In this document: positions 8,400 through 16,289 of the stretch, one piece after another
Layout: each line of letters begins with the position of its first letter
Numbering within the stretch: position 1 is the first letter of the stretch
NCBI GenBank assembly: GCA_964468685.1
Contig: CAYXUH010000005.1
Coordinates: 1-31,652, forward strand
Reading direction: 5' to 3'
Source of the DNA: UBA6078 sp964468685
GTDB taxonomy: Bacteria; Desulfobacterota; Syntrophia; Syntrophales; UBA2210
Length of the DNA: 31,652 nucleotides
Program-made: the position numbers and the translations under genes
Notes under the pieces: generated by a model
Seen by the model: only the letters and a program-made list of their open reading frames with translations
Databases searched by the model: none
Told to the model about the DNA's origin: nothing

Positions 8400-9869
8400 G
8401 TGAAAAAGGATGGGATGAAGGAACTCGACTGCATATTTAAACCCCGCTCCATAGCCGTTATAGGGGCATCGGATACCCCTCGGAAGTGGGGGCGATTGAT
8501 GGTAGAACGCCCCCTCAACACCGGCTATAAAGGCACTATCTATCCAATCAATCCACAGAAACGCCACATACTGGGGCTTCCCGCTTATCCCAGCGTGATC
8601 GACGTGCCCGGCGATATTGATCTTGCCGTTATTGCAACGCCCTCGGTGACCATTCCGAATATCCTGCGCGAGTGCACCCGGAAGGGAATCAGGGGAGCCG
8701 TCGTTATTACGGCAGGTTTTGCTGAACTGGGAGAAGAGGGGAGGCGGCTCGAAGAGGAGATGGTCGCAGTTGCTCGTGAGGGGGGCATCAGGTTCGTGGG
8801 TCCGAACGGTATGGGGATATGGAGCGCCGCGGGGCACCTCAGCTTATGCTTTCATCAGGCTCCCAAATCAGGTCCGATGGCCTTTATTTCCCAGAGCGGT
8901 ACTTTCGGGGTTGCCATGGCTCGAGTGGCGACCCAAAAGGGGTACGGCCTCAGCAAATTTATCAGTATTGGTAACCAGGCAGACCTTGAAGCCGCGGACT
9001 ACCTCGAATACCTGGCTGATGATGAAGAAACAAGGGTCATCATACTCTACCTCGAGGGCCTGAAGGATGGGAGGCGGTTCTTCGAGGTCGCGAAGAGGGT
9101 AATACGTGAAAAACCCATTGTTGTCTATAAGGCCGGGCGCTCAAAGGCCGGCGCTCGGGCGACCATGTCACATACCGCATCAATCGCCGGATCGGAGAAG
9201 GTATTTGACGGCATATGCAGACAGCTGGGAATCATCCAGGTTCAGGAGGCATTTCACCTCTTCGAGGTGGCCGAGGCCCTGGCGCAACTCCCCCTGCCTT
9301 CGGGGAATCGGGTTGCCATTCTGGGGAGTGGCGGACAGGGGGTTGTGGGAAGTGATGCCTGCTCGGCCTTCGGACTTGAACTGCCCGAACTGGATTCCGA
9401 TACGGCCCGCATAATTTCAGCGCTTCTTCCCGCCCATGCGCCACGTGCGAAGAACCCTATTGATTTTGCCGGAAGCAGGCGGACCGCCCTCCAGGAAGCG
9501 GAGATTATCGAAAAGCTCCTCAGACTGGACTATATCGACGGCGTTATCAGCAATGTACCCGTAAGCCCTCAGATATGGGACCCTTCGCTGGTGGTCGATA
9601 TCAACGGCGACACCCTTTCGGAACCCGTCCAGACTGCCGTTGACGGGGCCAGACTCTACGCGTCGCTGCCCCAAAAATATGGCAAACCGGTCATCTGTCT
9701 TCGGTTTGGACGCATTGAGAACGATATTATGGAACAGATTCTGGGAGAGGGGGGTATCCCCGTTTACGATACCCCGGAACAGTGCGCCCGCGCGATGTCC
9801 GCACTTTTCCGGTATGGCACAGTCCGCAGAAAAACCGGTTCTAAGAATAGGAAATTACCTAAAGTATAA
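8400..9869 (+). CDS. Acyl-CoA synthetase (NDP-forming), alpha-subunit type
   Basis: A 489-aa protein of the ADP-forming acyl-CoA synthetase alpha family. Seen: N-terminal CoA-binding Rossmann domain (FKPRSIAVIGASDTPRKWGRLM), the second strand set IDLAVIATPSVTIPNILRECTRKGIRGAVVITAGFAELGEEG, GPNGMGIW, SQSGTFGVAM, and the phosphorylated-His loop MSHTASIAGS with His near 258. A C-terminal ligase-like domain follows (NRVAILGSGGQGVVGSDAC). These enzymes convert acyl-CoA, ADP and phosphate to acid, CoA and ATP; they need an ATP-grasp beta subunit, which is not in the window. The GTG start at 8400 follows GGGGAG; ATG at 8415 with AAGGA is an alternative. A product link to IorAB (aryl-CoA) is plausible but inferred. 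A 99-bp gap separates it from the dnaJ-type gene. Confidence 0.88.
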   Translation: MKKDGMKELDCIFKPRSIAVIGASDTPRKWGRLMVERPLNTGYKGTIYPINPQKRHILGLPAYPSVIDVPGDIDLAVIATPSVTIPNILRECTRKGIRGAVVITAGFAELGEEGRRLEEEMVAVAREGGIRFVGPNGMGIWSAAGHLSLCFHQAPKSGPMAFISQSGTFGVAMARVATQKGYGLSKFISIGNQADLEAADYLEYLADDEETRVIILYLEGLKDGRRFFEVAKRVIREKPIVVYKAGRSKAGARATMSHTASIAGSEKVFDGICRQLGIIQVQEAFHLFEVAEALAQLPLPSGNRVAILGSGGQGVVGSDACSAFGLELPELDSDTARIISALLPAHAPRAKNPIDFAGSRRTALQEAEIIEKLLRLDYIDGVISNVPVSPQIWDPSLVVDINGDTLSEPVQTAVDGARLYASLPQKYGKPVICLRFGRIENDIMEQILGEGGIPVYDTPEQCARAMSALFRYGTVRRKTGSKNRKLPKV

Positions 9870-9877
9870 CTTTAGAA

Positions 9878-10150
9878 TCAGACAAATTCAATAGTAATAT
9901 CGGGGAACTCTCCCTCAAATTCTTCTTTTAGGTTCCTCATCAGTGACGACATGATTGCCACGGCGATACCGCGGCAGGTATTGCAGGTTGGAAGGTGGTT
10001 TTGAAGCTCGGTGAAGACATACATCTCGCGCTTTCCCTCGTTGTACCGAACCCGGGGCACGACCCCCAGCCGATCCATGGAGAGGCCGCTTTCGCGATCC
10101 TTGACCCGTTCAAGGATCGCGTCGATCTTTTGTGTCATTTCGGGATCCAT
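9878..10150 (-). CDS. Small MIP18/DUF59-like protein with CxxC
   Basis: A 90-aa protein on the minus strand with a GGAGGT ribosome site about 9 bp before its ATG. The pattern ILERVKDRESGLSMDRLGVVPRVRYNEGKREMYVFTEL resembles the MIP18/DUF59 fold (ILxxLxxVxDPExGxSIVDLGLVxxVxx), followed where that family has its conserved Cys by HLPTCNTCRGIAVAIMSSLMRNLKEEF and a final beta strand. DUF59 proteins act in iron-sulfur cluster assembly or as scaffolds fused to Mrp. The CNTC pair could ligate metal or a cluster, but this is inference. It is the only minus-strand gene in the left third, convergent with the acyl-CoA synthetase (8-bp gap) and divergent from the nitroreductase. Confidence 0.6.
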   Translation of the reverse strand: MDPEMTQKIDAILERVKDRESGLSMDRLGVVPRVRYNEGKREMYVFTELQNHLPTCNTCRGIAVAIMSSLMRNLKEEFEGEFPDITIEFV

Positions 10151-10184
10151 ACGTTGGTACCTCCACCTATGAGAAAGTAATGAA

Positions 10185-10213
10185 TTGACAAAATAGCAAG
10201 GAGAACGTTAAAC
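10185..10213 (+). promoter_or_regulatory. Putative sigma70-type promoter for the nitroreductase gene
   Basis: A perfect TTGACA box at 10185-10190 is followed, after 17 bp, by TTAAAC at 10208-10213, which matches the -10 consensus at three positions. It sits in the 118-bp region between the divergent DUF59-like and nitroreductase genes. A transcript would carry a leader of roughly 50 bases before the AAGGAGGGG ribosome site. The weak -10 box is the main doubt. Confidence 0.35.
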
Positions 10214-10268
10214 ACTTGTCTCGCATATCGTAATCGTACAGCAGGATCTAACAACCAAAGGAGGGGCC

Positions 10269-10934
10269 ATGGAGCTCAAGGAAGCCGTTAAAAACCGCCG
10301 AAGCAGTCGATCTTTTTTACCAAAGCCTGTCGAGAAGGGGATCATCGAGGAAATAATCTCGAATACCCTGTGGGCTCCCTCATGGGGGAATACCCAACCC
10401 TGGGAGATTACCGTGGCCACGGGAGACACTCTTGCCTCGTTTAAAGAAGAAAATAAACAGGCCGTCATGTCAGGGAAACAGCCTGATCCCGACATACCCA
10501 TGCCCGAGGAATGGCCGGCAGTCAACAAAAGCCGCTATCGTGATGTGGGGAAGCGTACCTTGGAGGCGCTTTCGATACCGCGTAAAGACGCGGAGGGCCG
10601 GTTGAATTTCTATAATCACATGATGGGGCTTTTCGATGCTCCCGCATTGCTCCTAATAACGGTGGACAGAGCACTCTCACTTGAGTATTCCATGCTCGAT
10701 GCCGGGCTCTTTATTCAAACCTTCTGTCTTCTTGCACACGAGAGGGGATTGGGCACCTGCATCATGGCGGCCGCCGTTCAATATCCCGACAGACTCCGCA
10801 TGATCGTGAAAATACCTGATACCAAACGGATTATCATCGGCATAGCCCTTGGTTGGCCTGATCAGGGGAGTCCCGTCAACACATTTGAAAGGGCACGGGG
10901 CGATCTGGATGAATTCGTCCGGTGGGTTGAATAA
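10269..10934 (+). CDS. Nitroreductase-family FMN oxidoreductase
   Basis: A 221-aa protein with the nitroreductase fold. The N-terminus ELKEAVKNRRSSRSFLPKPVEKGIIEEIISNTLWAPSWGNTQPWEITV contains the RRSxRxF phosphate-binding motif for FMN and the WAPSWGNTQPW active-site segment. Later come ALSLEYSMLDAGLFIQTFCLLAHERGLGTCIM and IIIGIALGWPD, the helix and strand that complete the flavin pocket at the dimer interface. Such enzymes reduce nitro compounds, quinones or other electrophiles with NAD(P)H; the physiological substrate is unknown. The start is certain: AAAGGAGGGGCC directly precedes the ATG. It is monocistronic, transcribed toward the putative dif site and convergent with the patatin gene. 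Confidence 0.93.
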   Translation: MELKEAVKNRRSSRSFLPKPVEKGIIEEIISNTLWAPSWGNTQPWEITVATGDTLASFKEENKQAVMSGKQPDPDIPMPEEWPAVNKSRYRDVGKRTLEALSIPRKDAEGRLNFYNHMMGLFDAPALLLITVDRALSLEYSMLDAGLFIQTFCLLAHERGLGTCIMAAAVQYPDRLRMIVKIPDTKRIIIGIALGWPDQGSPVNTFERARGDLDEFVRWVE

Positions 10935-10986
10935 GAAACAGCCCGCTGATTTAAATTGGTGAGCCGCCCTGTTCCGGTTTTTGGCA

Positions 10987-11014
10987 ACGTCCGATAAGAT
11001 ATGTTATGTAAACT
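10987..11014. other. dif: Candidate chromosomal dif site (XerC/XerD recombination)
   Basis: A 28-bp block reads as left arm ACGTCCGATAA, 6-bp spacer GATATG and right arm TTATGTAAACT. The right arm is identical, as I recall it, to the XerD-type arm of the Bacillus subtilis dif site and matches 9 of 11 bases of the E. coli arm (TTATGTTAAAT). The left arm matches 8 of 11 bases of the B. subtilis XerC-type arm (ACTTCCTAGAA). Arm-spacer-arm lengths of 11-6-11 are exact. It lies in the 135-bp gap between convergent genes, with a small hairpin (GGCT-GGT/ACC-AGCC, 11017-11037) directly after it. dif is where XerCD resolve chromosome dimers at the terminus, so this may mark the replication terminus. 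Comparison is from memory, not a search. Confidence 0.65.
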
Positions 11015-11069
11015 TAGGCTACGGTTCGACCAAAGCCCGGTATCCAGGTTCTTATTCTGTGAATTGAGA

Positions 11070-12005
11070 TCAGCCTATCACATCCCTCAAAATTGGCAGG
11101 CTCAACTCCAGGGCATGCCTCCCCTCTCGAATGGTCTCGTCCGCCCGGTTGTATTCCATAAGACCGATACGAGCCAGCCTCGGCGATATCAGCACATCGG
11201 GTGGATCTCCTGCAAGCCTCTGGCGTGTGATAAGATCCTGCATTATGTTCGACGCTATCGTCATAACCTCAAAGAGGTTCGGACCACGCTCCGAACTGCC
11301 CGGTCCAAACCTTGCGGGAATGAGTGACCTGCCCCGCTTGACGGTGGTGTCAAGATATGCCGTTAATTGCTCATGCAAATTCCCGGATTTTCTCTCCGTT
11401 TTCGGCGGGACTATCCGGGGCGAAGTCTTCTGTATTCTTCGTTTTCCCATAAGATCTGAGTTAAGATTTACCGCTATTACAATATCCGCCCCCATAGCCC
11501 TGCATAACGACACGGGCACGGGATTCACCAGGCCGCCATCCACAAGCCACTGCGTATTTTGCTTAAAGGGTACGAAGATTCCGGGCATCGACATACTCGC
11601 CCGCACTGCGTCCATAAGCGATCCTTCTCTGAGCCAGAGTTCGCGCCCCGACATCAGGTCCGTTGCAACTGCGGCGAAGGGCATGGGAAGGTCTTCTATA
11701 TTGGGATCGGCAAAGTTTTTCCTGAAGAATTTTATGATCTTCTCACCCTCAATGAGGCCTGAACGGGGAAACATCACGTCCATAAATCCTATGATATCCG
11801 ACCACGAGAGTTCCCGCACCCAGTCATCCAGCTGATCGATAGCTCCTGCTGCGAGCGCCCCGCCGACGATTGCCCCTATCGACGTTCCACACACCATATC
11901 GATGGGGATCCCCTCATCGATTAGACCCTGTATCACGCCTATGTGCGACCACCCGCGTGCCGAGCCGCTCCCGAGCGCCAAACCAATCTTTTGTGTATTT
12001 GCCAT
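11070..12005 (-). CDS. Patatin-like phospholipase (RssA-type)
   Basis: A 311-aa patatin-family serine acyl hydrolase. Seen: oxyanion-hole segment LGSGSARGWSHIGVIQGL near residues 10-27 (SGSARG in place of the usual GGGARG), nucleophile elbow GTSIGAIVGG with the active Ser near residue 42, and the dyad Asp in WLVDGGLVNPVPVSL near residues 150-170. Helical sequence follows, with a C-terminal regulatory-like segment. The family cleaves lipid acyl esters, usually at the inner membrane or in the cytoplasm. The ATG is preceded by AAGGAG at a good distance. It is the last gene of the minus-strand cluster, 20 bp after the UPF0280 gene, and runs toward the dif candidate. Confidence 0.92.
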   Translation of the reverse strand: MANTQKIGLALGSGSARGWSHIGVIQGLIDEGIPIDMVCGTSIGAIVGGALAAGAIDQLDDWVRELSWSDIIGFMDVMFPRSGLIEGEKIIKFFRKNFADPNIEDLPMPFAAVATDLMSGRELWLREGSLMDAVRASMSMPGIFVPFKQNTQWLVDGGLVNPVPVSLCRAMGADIVIAVNLNSDLMGKRRIQKTSPRIVPPKTERKSGNLHEQLTAYLDTTVKRGRSLIPARFGPGSSERGPNLFEVMTIASNIMQDLITRQRLAGDPPDVLISPRLARIGLMEYNRADETIREGRHALELSLPILRDVIG

Positions 12006-12025
12006 GTCAAGTCTCCTTATCCGGT

Positions 12026-12748
12026 CTACGTCAGCTCTATATCTCCCCGTATCCCGAGTTTGTCACCCATAATGATCAATACGCCCAGGACGCCTTCAAT
12101 CTCCATCCCGTAGTCGAGAGCCCCCTTTATGTCCCCTTCCCTCTTTATCCGGTTACCGATTGAGGTCGCCGCGGCGTCGGCCAGGGTCGCCGATTGAGAT
12201 GTAACACATACGGCGTCGGCCCTGCCGAAGCTTGTCGAATGCCCGATTGTTCCCGAAGAGGTACAGATACCGAAGGGAGTTTCCCCGGAGTTTACCTTGA
12301 GAGAAACCCTGTAGCTGAGGGGAGAATCTCCTGCGAAGATTCCGACGGCGGCATCCTTATCGATAAGTCGCAAGAAGATGTCGCCGCCGTTTTCGATGAT
12401 GATATTATCTGAGTGTGCCATGAGATCCAGACCGACATGCCGCGCGATCACCCCGGCAACGGAGGCCATCGGACCGACGCCGCAACGGCCGGAGGCCTCG
12501 ATCATCTCCCGTATAATCGGCGGCGCAAAGGCATCTGGTGTAACCGGAGTCATAGAATCCATAAAGAGAGGATTCTGCCGGATGTATTCCTCTATGCGCT
12601 GGCGGTGCCTTTGCACGGATTGGTGCGCCGAATCTGCGCAGTTGGTGTCTGCGCCTATATACAGATCCGTCTCTTTGACCTTCACCTGAAAGGAGATGAG
12701 GCTGCCCTTTGAAATCCTGTTTCTGTAGGTTCTTCTACGGTATTCCAT
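12026..12748 (-). CDS. UPF0280 family protein (ApbE-like fold)
   Basis: A 240-aa protein matching the UPF0280 family, distantly related to the flavin transferase ApbE. Landmarks: N-terminal YRRRTYRNRISKGSLISFQVKVKETDLYI; central AVGIFAGDSP; and GICTSSGTIGHSTSFGRADAVCVTSQSATLADAAATSIGN, whose TSSGTIGHSxSxGxADAV and ADAAAT parts recall the ApbE metal/FAD-binding end. Function is unknown. ATG at 12748 was chosen because the family N-terminus begins there; the frame is open further up to a TTG at 12784, but neither has a convincing ribosome site. It lies between dnaE and the patatin gene in the same orientation, presumably one transcript. Confidence 0.85.
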   Translation of the reverse strand: MEYRRRTYRNRISKGSLISFQVKVKETDLYIGADTNCADSAHQSVQRHRQRIEEYIRQNPLFMDSMTPVTPDAFAPPIIREMIEASGRCGVGPMASVAGVIARHVGLDLMAHSDNIIIENGGDIFLRLIDKDAAVGIFAGDSPLSYRVSLKVNSGETPFGICTSSGTIGHSTSFGRADAVCVTSQSATLADAAATSIGNRIKREGDIKGALDYGMEIEGVLGVLIIMGDKLGIRGDIELT

Positions 12749-12823
12749 TGGAAAGTGGTGTAAAAGGGTTGAGGCGTGAGTCAAAATCAGGCGCCCGCAA
12801 AATAGAGCTTTTCGCCGCCATAT

Positions 12824-15800
12824 CTACATAAAACGTGTCGCACCGGGGCCCAGGAGCTCATCCGCCTCTCTTTTGATCTCTTCCGAGATCTCAATCCCCG
12901 AGCCTTCGCCTAGGGAGAGGATGGTTTCAGCCTCATTTACTGACAATAAATGTATATATGCTGGATATTTGCCACTTCTCCTCTCAAAAATCGCTTTAAG
13001 GGTATCTACGGTATCGCCGTTCGATTTTTCGGTATCGATCATAAAATGTACGGAGGAAAAGGGTGTCTTTATCGCCTCCTCAACGGTCGTAATGTCCGTT
13101 GCCACGATCTTGCCCCCTTCATCACCGATATCAAGCCGCCCCTTTATGTACAGGGGTTCCTCACTGCGAATCAGGAAAATGTTGTCACGGTACAGGTCTG
13201 CGAAGACAATAACGGTAATAAAACCCTTAAGATCCTCAAGGGTTATATAGGCCATCGTGTCTTTTTTCTTTGTGGTAACCTCCCGTACATTGCTTACCAC
13301 GCCGGCTACCGACACGGTGCTTCCATCCTGTTTTGCGGATAATGTCTGGGAATCGCTGTCCACAATGGTGCTGAGCCTGTCGGCGTATTTCAGGAGGGGG
13401 TGACCGGTGATGTAGAAGCCCAGCATCTCCTTCTCATAGGAGAGCAGGATGTCATGATCCCATTCCGGAACATCGGGGAGCTCCGGTTGGGTGTTATCAA
13501 CGATCTCGGGATCATCGAAGAGACTGGTCTGACCGTTCATCCGGTCACGGTTTCTCCTCTGGGCAGCGAGGGCAATATCCTCATACCCCTCCATCAGACG
13601 GCACCGGTTCTTCTCCAGGGAATCGAAGGCGCCGCACTTGATCAGACTCTCTATGACTTTTTTATTGGCCCTGTGCAGGTCGATCCTGTCGAAGAAATTA
13701 TGAAAAGAGGTAAACTCCCCCCCGGATATCCTCGAAGTTATTATGGAATCCACCGTTCCGGCGCCGACGTTCTTCACGGCGGACAGACCGAACCGGATAT
13801 TCTCCCCCACGACGCTGAAATCGGTGAAGGATTCATTGATGTCGGGAGGGAGGACGCCGATCCCCATATCCCGGCAACTGGCTATATATTTTATGATGTT
13901 GTCCCGGTTGTTCTTCTCGCTGGTGAGGAGGGCCGACATAAACTCCACCGGATAGTGGGTCTTCAGGTACGCGGTCTGGAACGAGATCATCGTATAGGCG
14001 GCACTGTGGGACTTGTTGAATCCATACCCGGAAAAAGTCTCCATCTGTTGCCATATTTTTTTTGCCTTGGCCTCCGGGATCTTGTTTTTCTTGGCGCCGG
14101 CGATGAACTTGGGGCTCTCCTTTTCCATCGCGGAGACCTTCTTCTTGCTCATGGCCCTCCGGAGGTTATCGGCATCCGCCATGCTGTAACCGCCGATCAC
14201 GCCGGCGATCTGCATCACCTGTTCCTGGTAGATGGTAACACCGTAGGTCTCTTTCAGTATCGCTTCAAGGCGGGGATCTTCGTAGACGATCTTCTGCTTG
14301 CCCTGTTTTTGTGCTATAAAATCGGGGATATACTTCATAGGGCCTGGGCGGTAGAGGGATATCAGTGCGATAATATCCTCAATGCGGTCCGGTTTCATGT
14401 TGATGAGTAGATCCTTCATGCCGGCGCTTTCAAGCTGGAAGACGCCGTCCGTTTGTCCCTTCGCGAGGAGGTCGTAGGTGGCCTTGTCGTCAAGGGGGAT
14501 GGTCTCTATCGAAAAGTTTTCTTCCCCCCTCCCCTCTCGGATGAATTTCAGGGTATCCCTGATGACGGTAAGTGTCCTGAGACCCAGAAAATCAAACTTT
14601 GTCAGGCCCACCTCCTGCAGGTCGTTCATCGAGTACTGCGTCACGATATCGTCGTTGTTAGGACTCTTATAGAGGGGAACTCTCTCCACCAAAGGTATGT
14701 CGGAGATAACCACACCGGCTGCGTGTGTGGATGCGTGACGGTTGAGGCCTTCCAGCGACTGGGAGAGGGAGAGAAGTCTTCGGATCTTTGCATTTTTCCT
14801 CTCTTCCTCCGCAAGACGGGGCTCATCCTTTATTGCCTGTTTCAGCGTGATTCCCAGGGTATTGGGGATCATCTTTGCGATCGTGTCGACCTCGCCGTAG
14901 GGCATATTGAGGGCCCTGCCGACATCCCTGACGACCGCCTTTGCCTGCATCTTGCCGAAGGTTATAATCTGGGAGACCTGGTCGCTCCCATACTTCTCAG
15001 TCACATACTGTATGATCTCGTCCCTTCCCTCCATGCAGAAGTCTGTGTCGATATCGGGCATGCTTCTTCTGCTGGGATTCAGAAACCGCTCAAAGAAGAG
15101 ACCGTAGCGGATGGGGTCAATATTGGTAATACCCAAGGCGTAAGCCACAAGACTCCCGGCGGCGGATCCCCGCCCCGGCCCCACCGGAATATTCTTTTTC
15201 TTTGCATAGTTGATAAAATCGGCAACGATAAGAAAATATCCCGGGAATTCCATGGAGTTGATTATTTCAAGCTCCATCTCCAGTCTCTTGTGGTACTTCT
15301 TGCCGATCTCATCGAGGTCTTCGCTGTCCACACCTGCCGCGATGACCGGCATCAGGCGCTCCAGCCCCTCCCGGGCCAGATTGGCCAGGTGTTCTTCCTG
15401 TGAAATCCCCGCCTCGATTTCATAATTGGGGAGGAAGAACTGGCGGTTCAGGTCCAGGGTCAGGTTGCACTTGTCGGCTATTTCCAGCGTACTTGCAATA
15501 GCTTCCGGACAATAGTCAAAACTTTTCTTCATCTCATCGGGGGACTTCAGATAGAACTCCTCGGAGCTGAACCGCATCCTCCTGTCATCTTCCATGGTTG
15601 TCCCGGTCTGTATGCACAGGAGAACCTCATGCGCCTCGGCGTCTTCACGGTTCAGATAGTGACAGTCATTGGTCGCGACCATGGGAATAGAAAGTTTTTT
15701 GCCCAGCTCGATAAGTCCTTTGTTGGCCCTTTTCTGCTCTTCGAGGCCGTTTTCCATGATTTCGAGGTAGAAGTTTCCCTCTCCGAACATCTCCCGATAC

Positions 15801-16276
15801 TCTTCGGCTACCCTTTGTGCGCCATCCCTGTCTCCGTTCAGGAGGAGGCGGGGTATTTCGCCGTTGAGACACGCGCTTGTGCAGATAAGACCCTCACTGT
15901 GGAGGGCCAGCAATTCCTTGTCCACGCGTGGTTTGTAGTAAAACCCCTCAAGATACCCGGCAGAGGTAAGCTTCATGAGGTTTTTGTATCCGTGCGTGTC
16001 CTTGGCAAGAACGACGAGGTGGCGGGGACCCTCACCACGGTCAAAACGGCTTTCGGGGGCCACGTACAGCTCACACCCGATAATGGGCTTTATGCCGGCC
16101 TTATAAGCCTTTTGATAAAAATCTATGGCACCGAACATGTTGCCATGATCGGTCATGGCAATAGCGGGCATCTGATACTTCCTCGCCTTTGCGAAGAGAT
16201 CATCGAGTCGGATTGCACCGTCGAGAAGGCTGTACTGGGTATGCACATGGAGATGAACAAAATCGGAGTAGTTCAT
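12824..16276 (-). CDS. dnaE: DNA polymerase III alpha subunit
   Basis: An 1150-aa replicative polymerase catalytic subunit, normal length for DnaE. The N-terminal PHP domain begins FVHLHVHTQYSLLDGAIRLDDL and continues AIAMTDHGNMFGA, with metal-ligand His and Asp intact. The polymerase core shows VGPGRGSAAGSLVAYALGITNIDPIRYGLFFERFLNP, the catalytic MPDIDTDF at about residues 404-410, and FNKSHSAAYTMISFQTAYLKTHYPVEFM. A helix-hairpin-helix region (RFGLSAVKNVGAGTVDSII) and a C-terminal OB domain (VSVAGVVSNVREVTTKKKDTMAYITLEDLKGFITVIVF) follow. It extends the leading and lagging strands within the Pol III holoenzyme. It starts 13 bp after guaB on the same strand, so the two are probably cotranscribed. 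Confidence 0.98.
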   Translation of the reverse strand: MNYSDFVHLHVHTQYSLLDGAIRLDDLFAKARKYQMPAIAMTDHGNMFGAIDFYQKAYKAGIKPIIGCELYVAPESRFDRGEGPRHLVVLAKDTHGYKNLMKLTSAGYLEGFYYKPRVDKELLALHSEGLICTSACLNGEIPRLLLNGDRDGAQRVAEEYREMFGEGNFYLEIMENGLEEQKRANKGLIELGKKLSIPMVATNDCHYLNREDAEAHEVLLCIQTGTTMEDDRRMRFSSEEFYLKSPDEMKKSFDYCPEAIASTLEIADKCNLTLDLNRQFFLPNYEIEAGISQEEHLANLAREGLERLMPVIAAGVDSEDLDEIGKKYHKRLEMELEIINSMEFPGYFLIVADFINYAKKKNIPVGPGRGSAAGSLVAYALGITNIDPIRYGLFFERFLNPSRRSMPDIDTDFCMEGRDEIIQYVTEKYGSDQVSQIITFGKMQAKAVVRDVGRALNMPYGEVDTIAKMIPNTLGITLKQAIKDEPRLAEEERKNAKIRRLLSLSQSLEGLNRHASTHAAGVVISDIPLVERVPLYKSPNNDDIVTQYSMNDLQEVGLTKFDFLGLRTLTVIRDTLKFIREGRGEENFSIETIPLDDKATYDLLAKGQTDGVFQLESAGMKDLLINMKPDRIEDIIALISLYRPGPMKYIPDFIAQKQGKQKIVYEDPRLEAILKETYGVTIYQEQVMQIAGVIGGYSMADADNLRRAMSKKKVSAMEKESPKFIAGAKKNKIPEAKAKKIWQQMETFSGYGFNKSHSAAYTMISFQTAYLKTHYPVEFMSALLTSEKNNRDNIIKYIASCRDMGIGVLPPDINESFTDFSVVGENIRFGLSAVKNVGAGTVDSIITSRISGGEFTSFHNFFDRIDLHRANKKVIESLIKCGAFDSLEKNRCRLMEGYEDIALAAQRRNRDRMNGQTSLFDDPEIVDNTQPELPDVPEWDHDILLSYEKEMLGFYITGHPLLKYADRLSTIVDSDSQTLSAKQDGSTVSVAGVVSNVREVTTKKKDTMAYITLEDLKGFITVIVFADLYRDNIFLIRSEEPLYIKGRLDIGDEGGKIVATDITTVEEAIKTPFSSVHFMIDTEKSNGDTVDTLKAIFERRSGKYPAYIHLLSVNEAETILSLGEGSGIEISEEIKREADELLGPGATRFM

Positions 16277-16289
16277 GGGACCCTGTATT

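Noticed and set aside
10939..10974. Intrinsic terminator after the nitroreductase gene (AACAG ... CTGTT before a T run)
   Set aside because: Only the five outer base pairs form; the inner sequences do not pair, so the stem is too weak.
13400..15403. Long open frames antisense to dnaE (336 and 316 codons, plus strand)
   Set aside because: They lie wholly opposite the conserved dnaE gene, have low-complexity translations without recognisable domains, and are expected from the codon bias of a long gene on the other strand.
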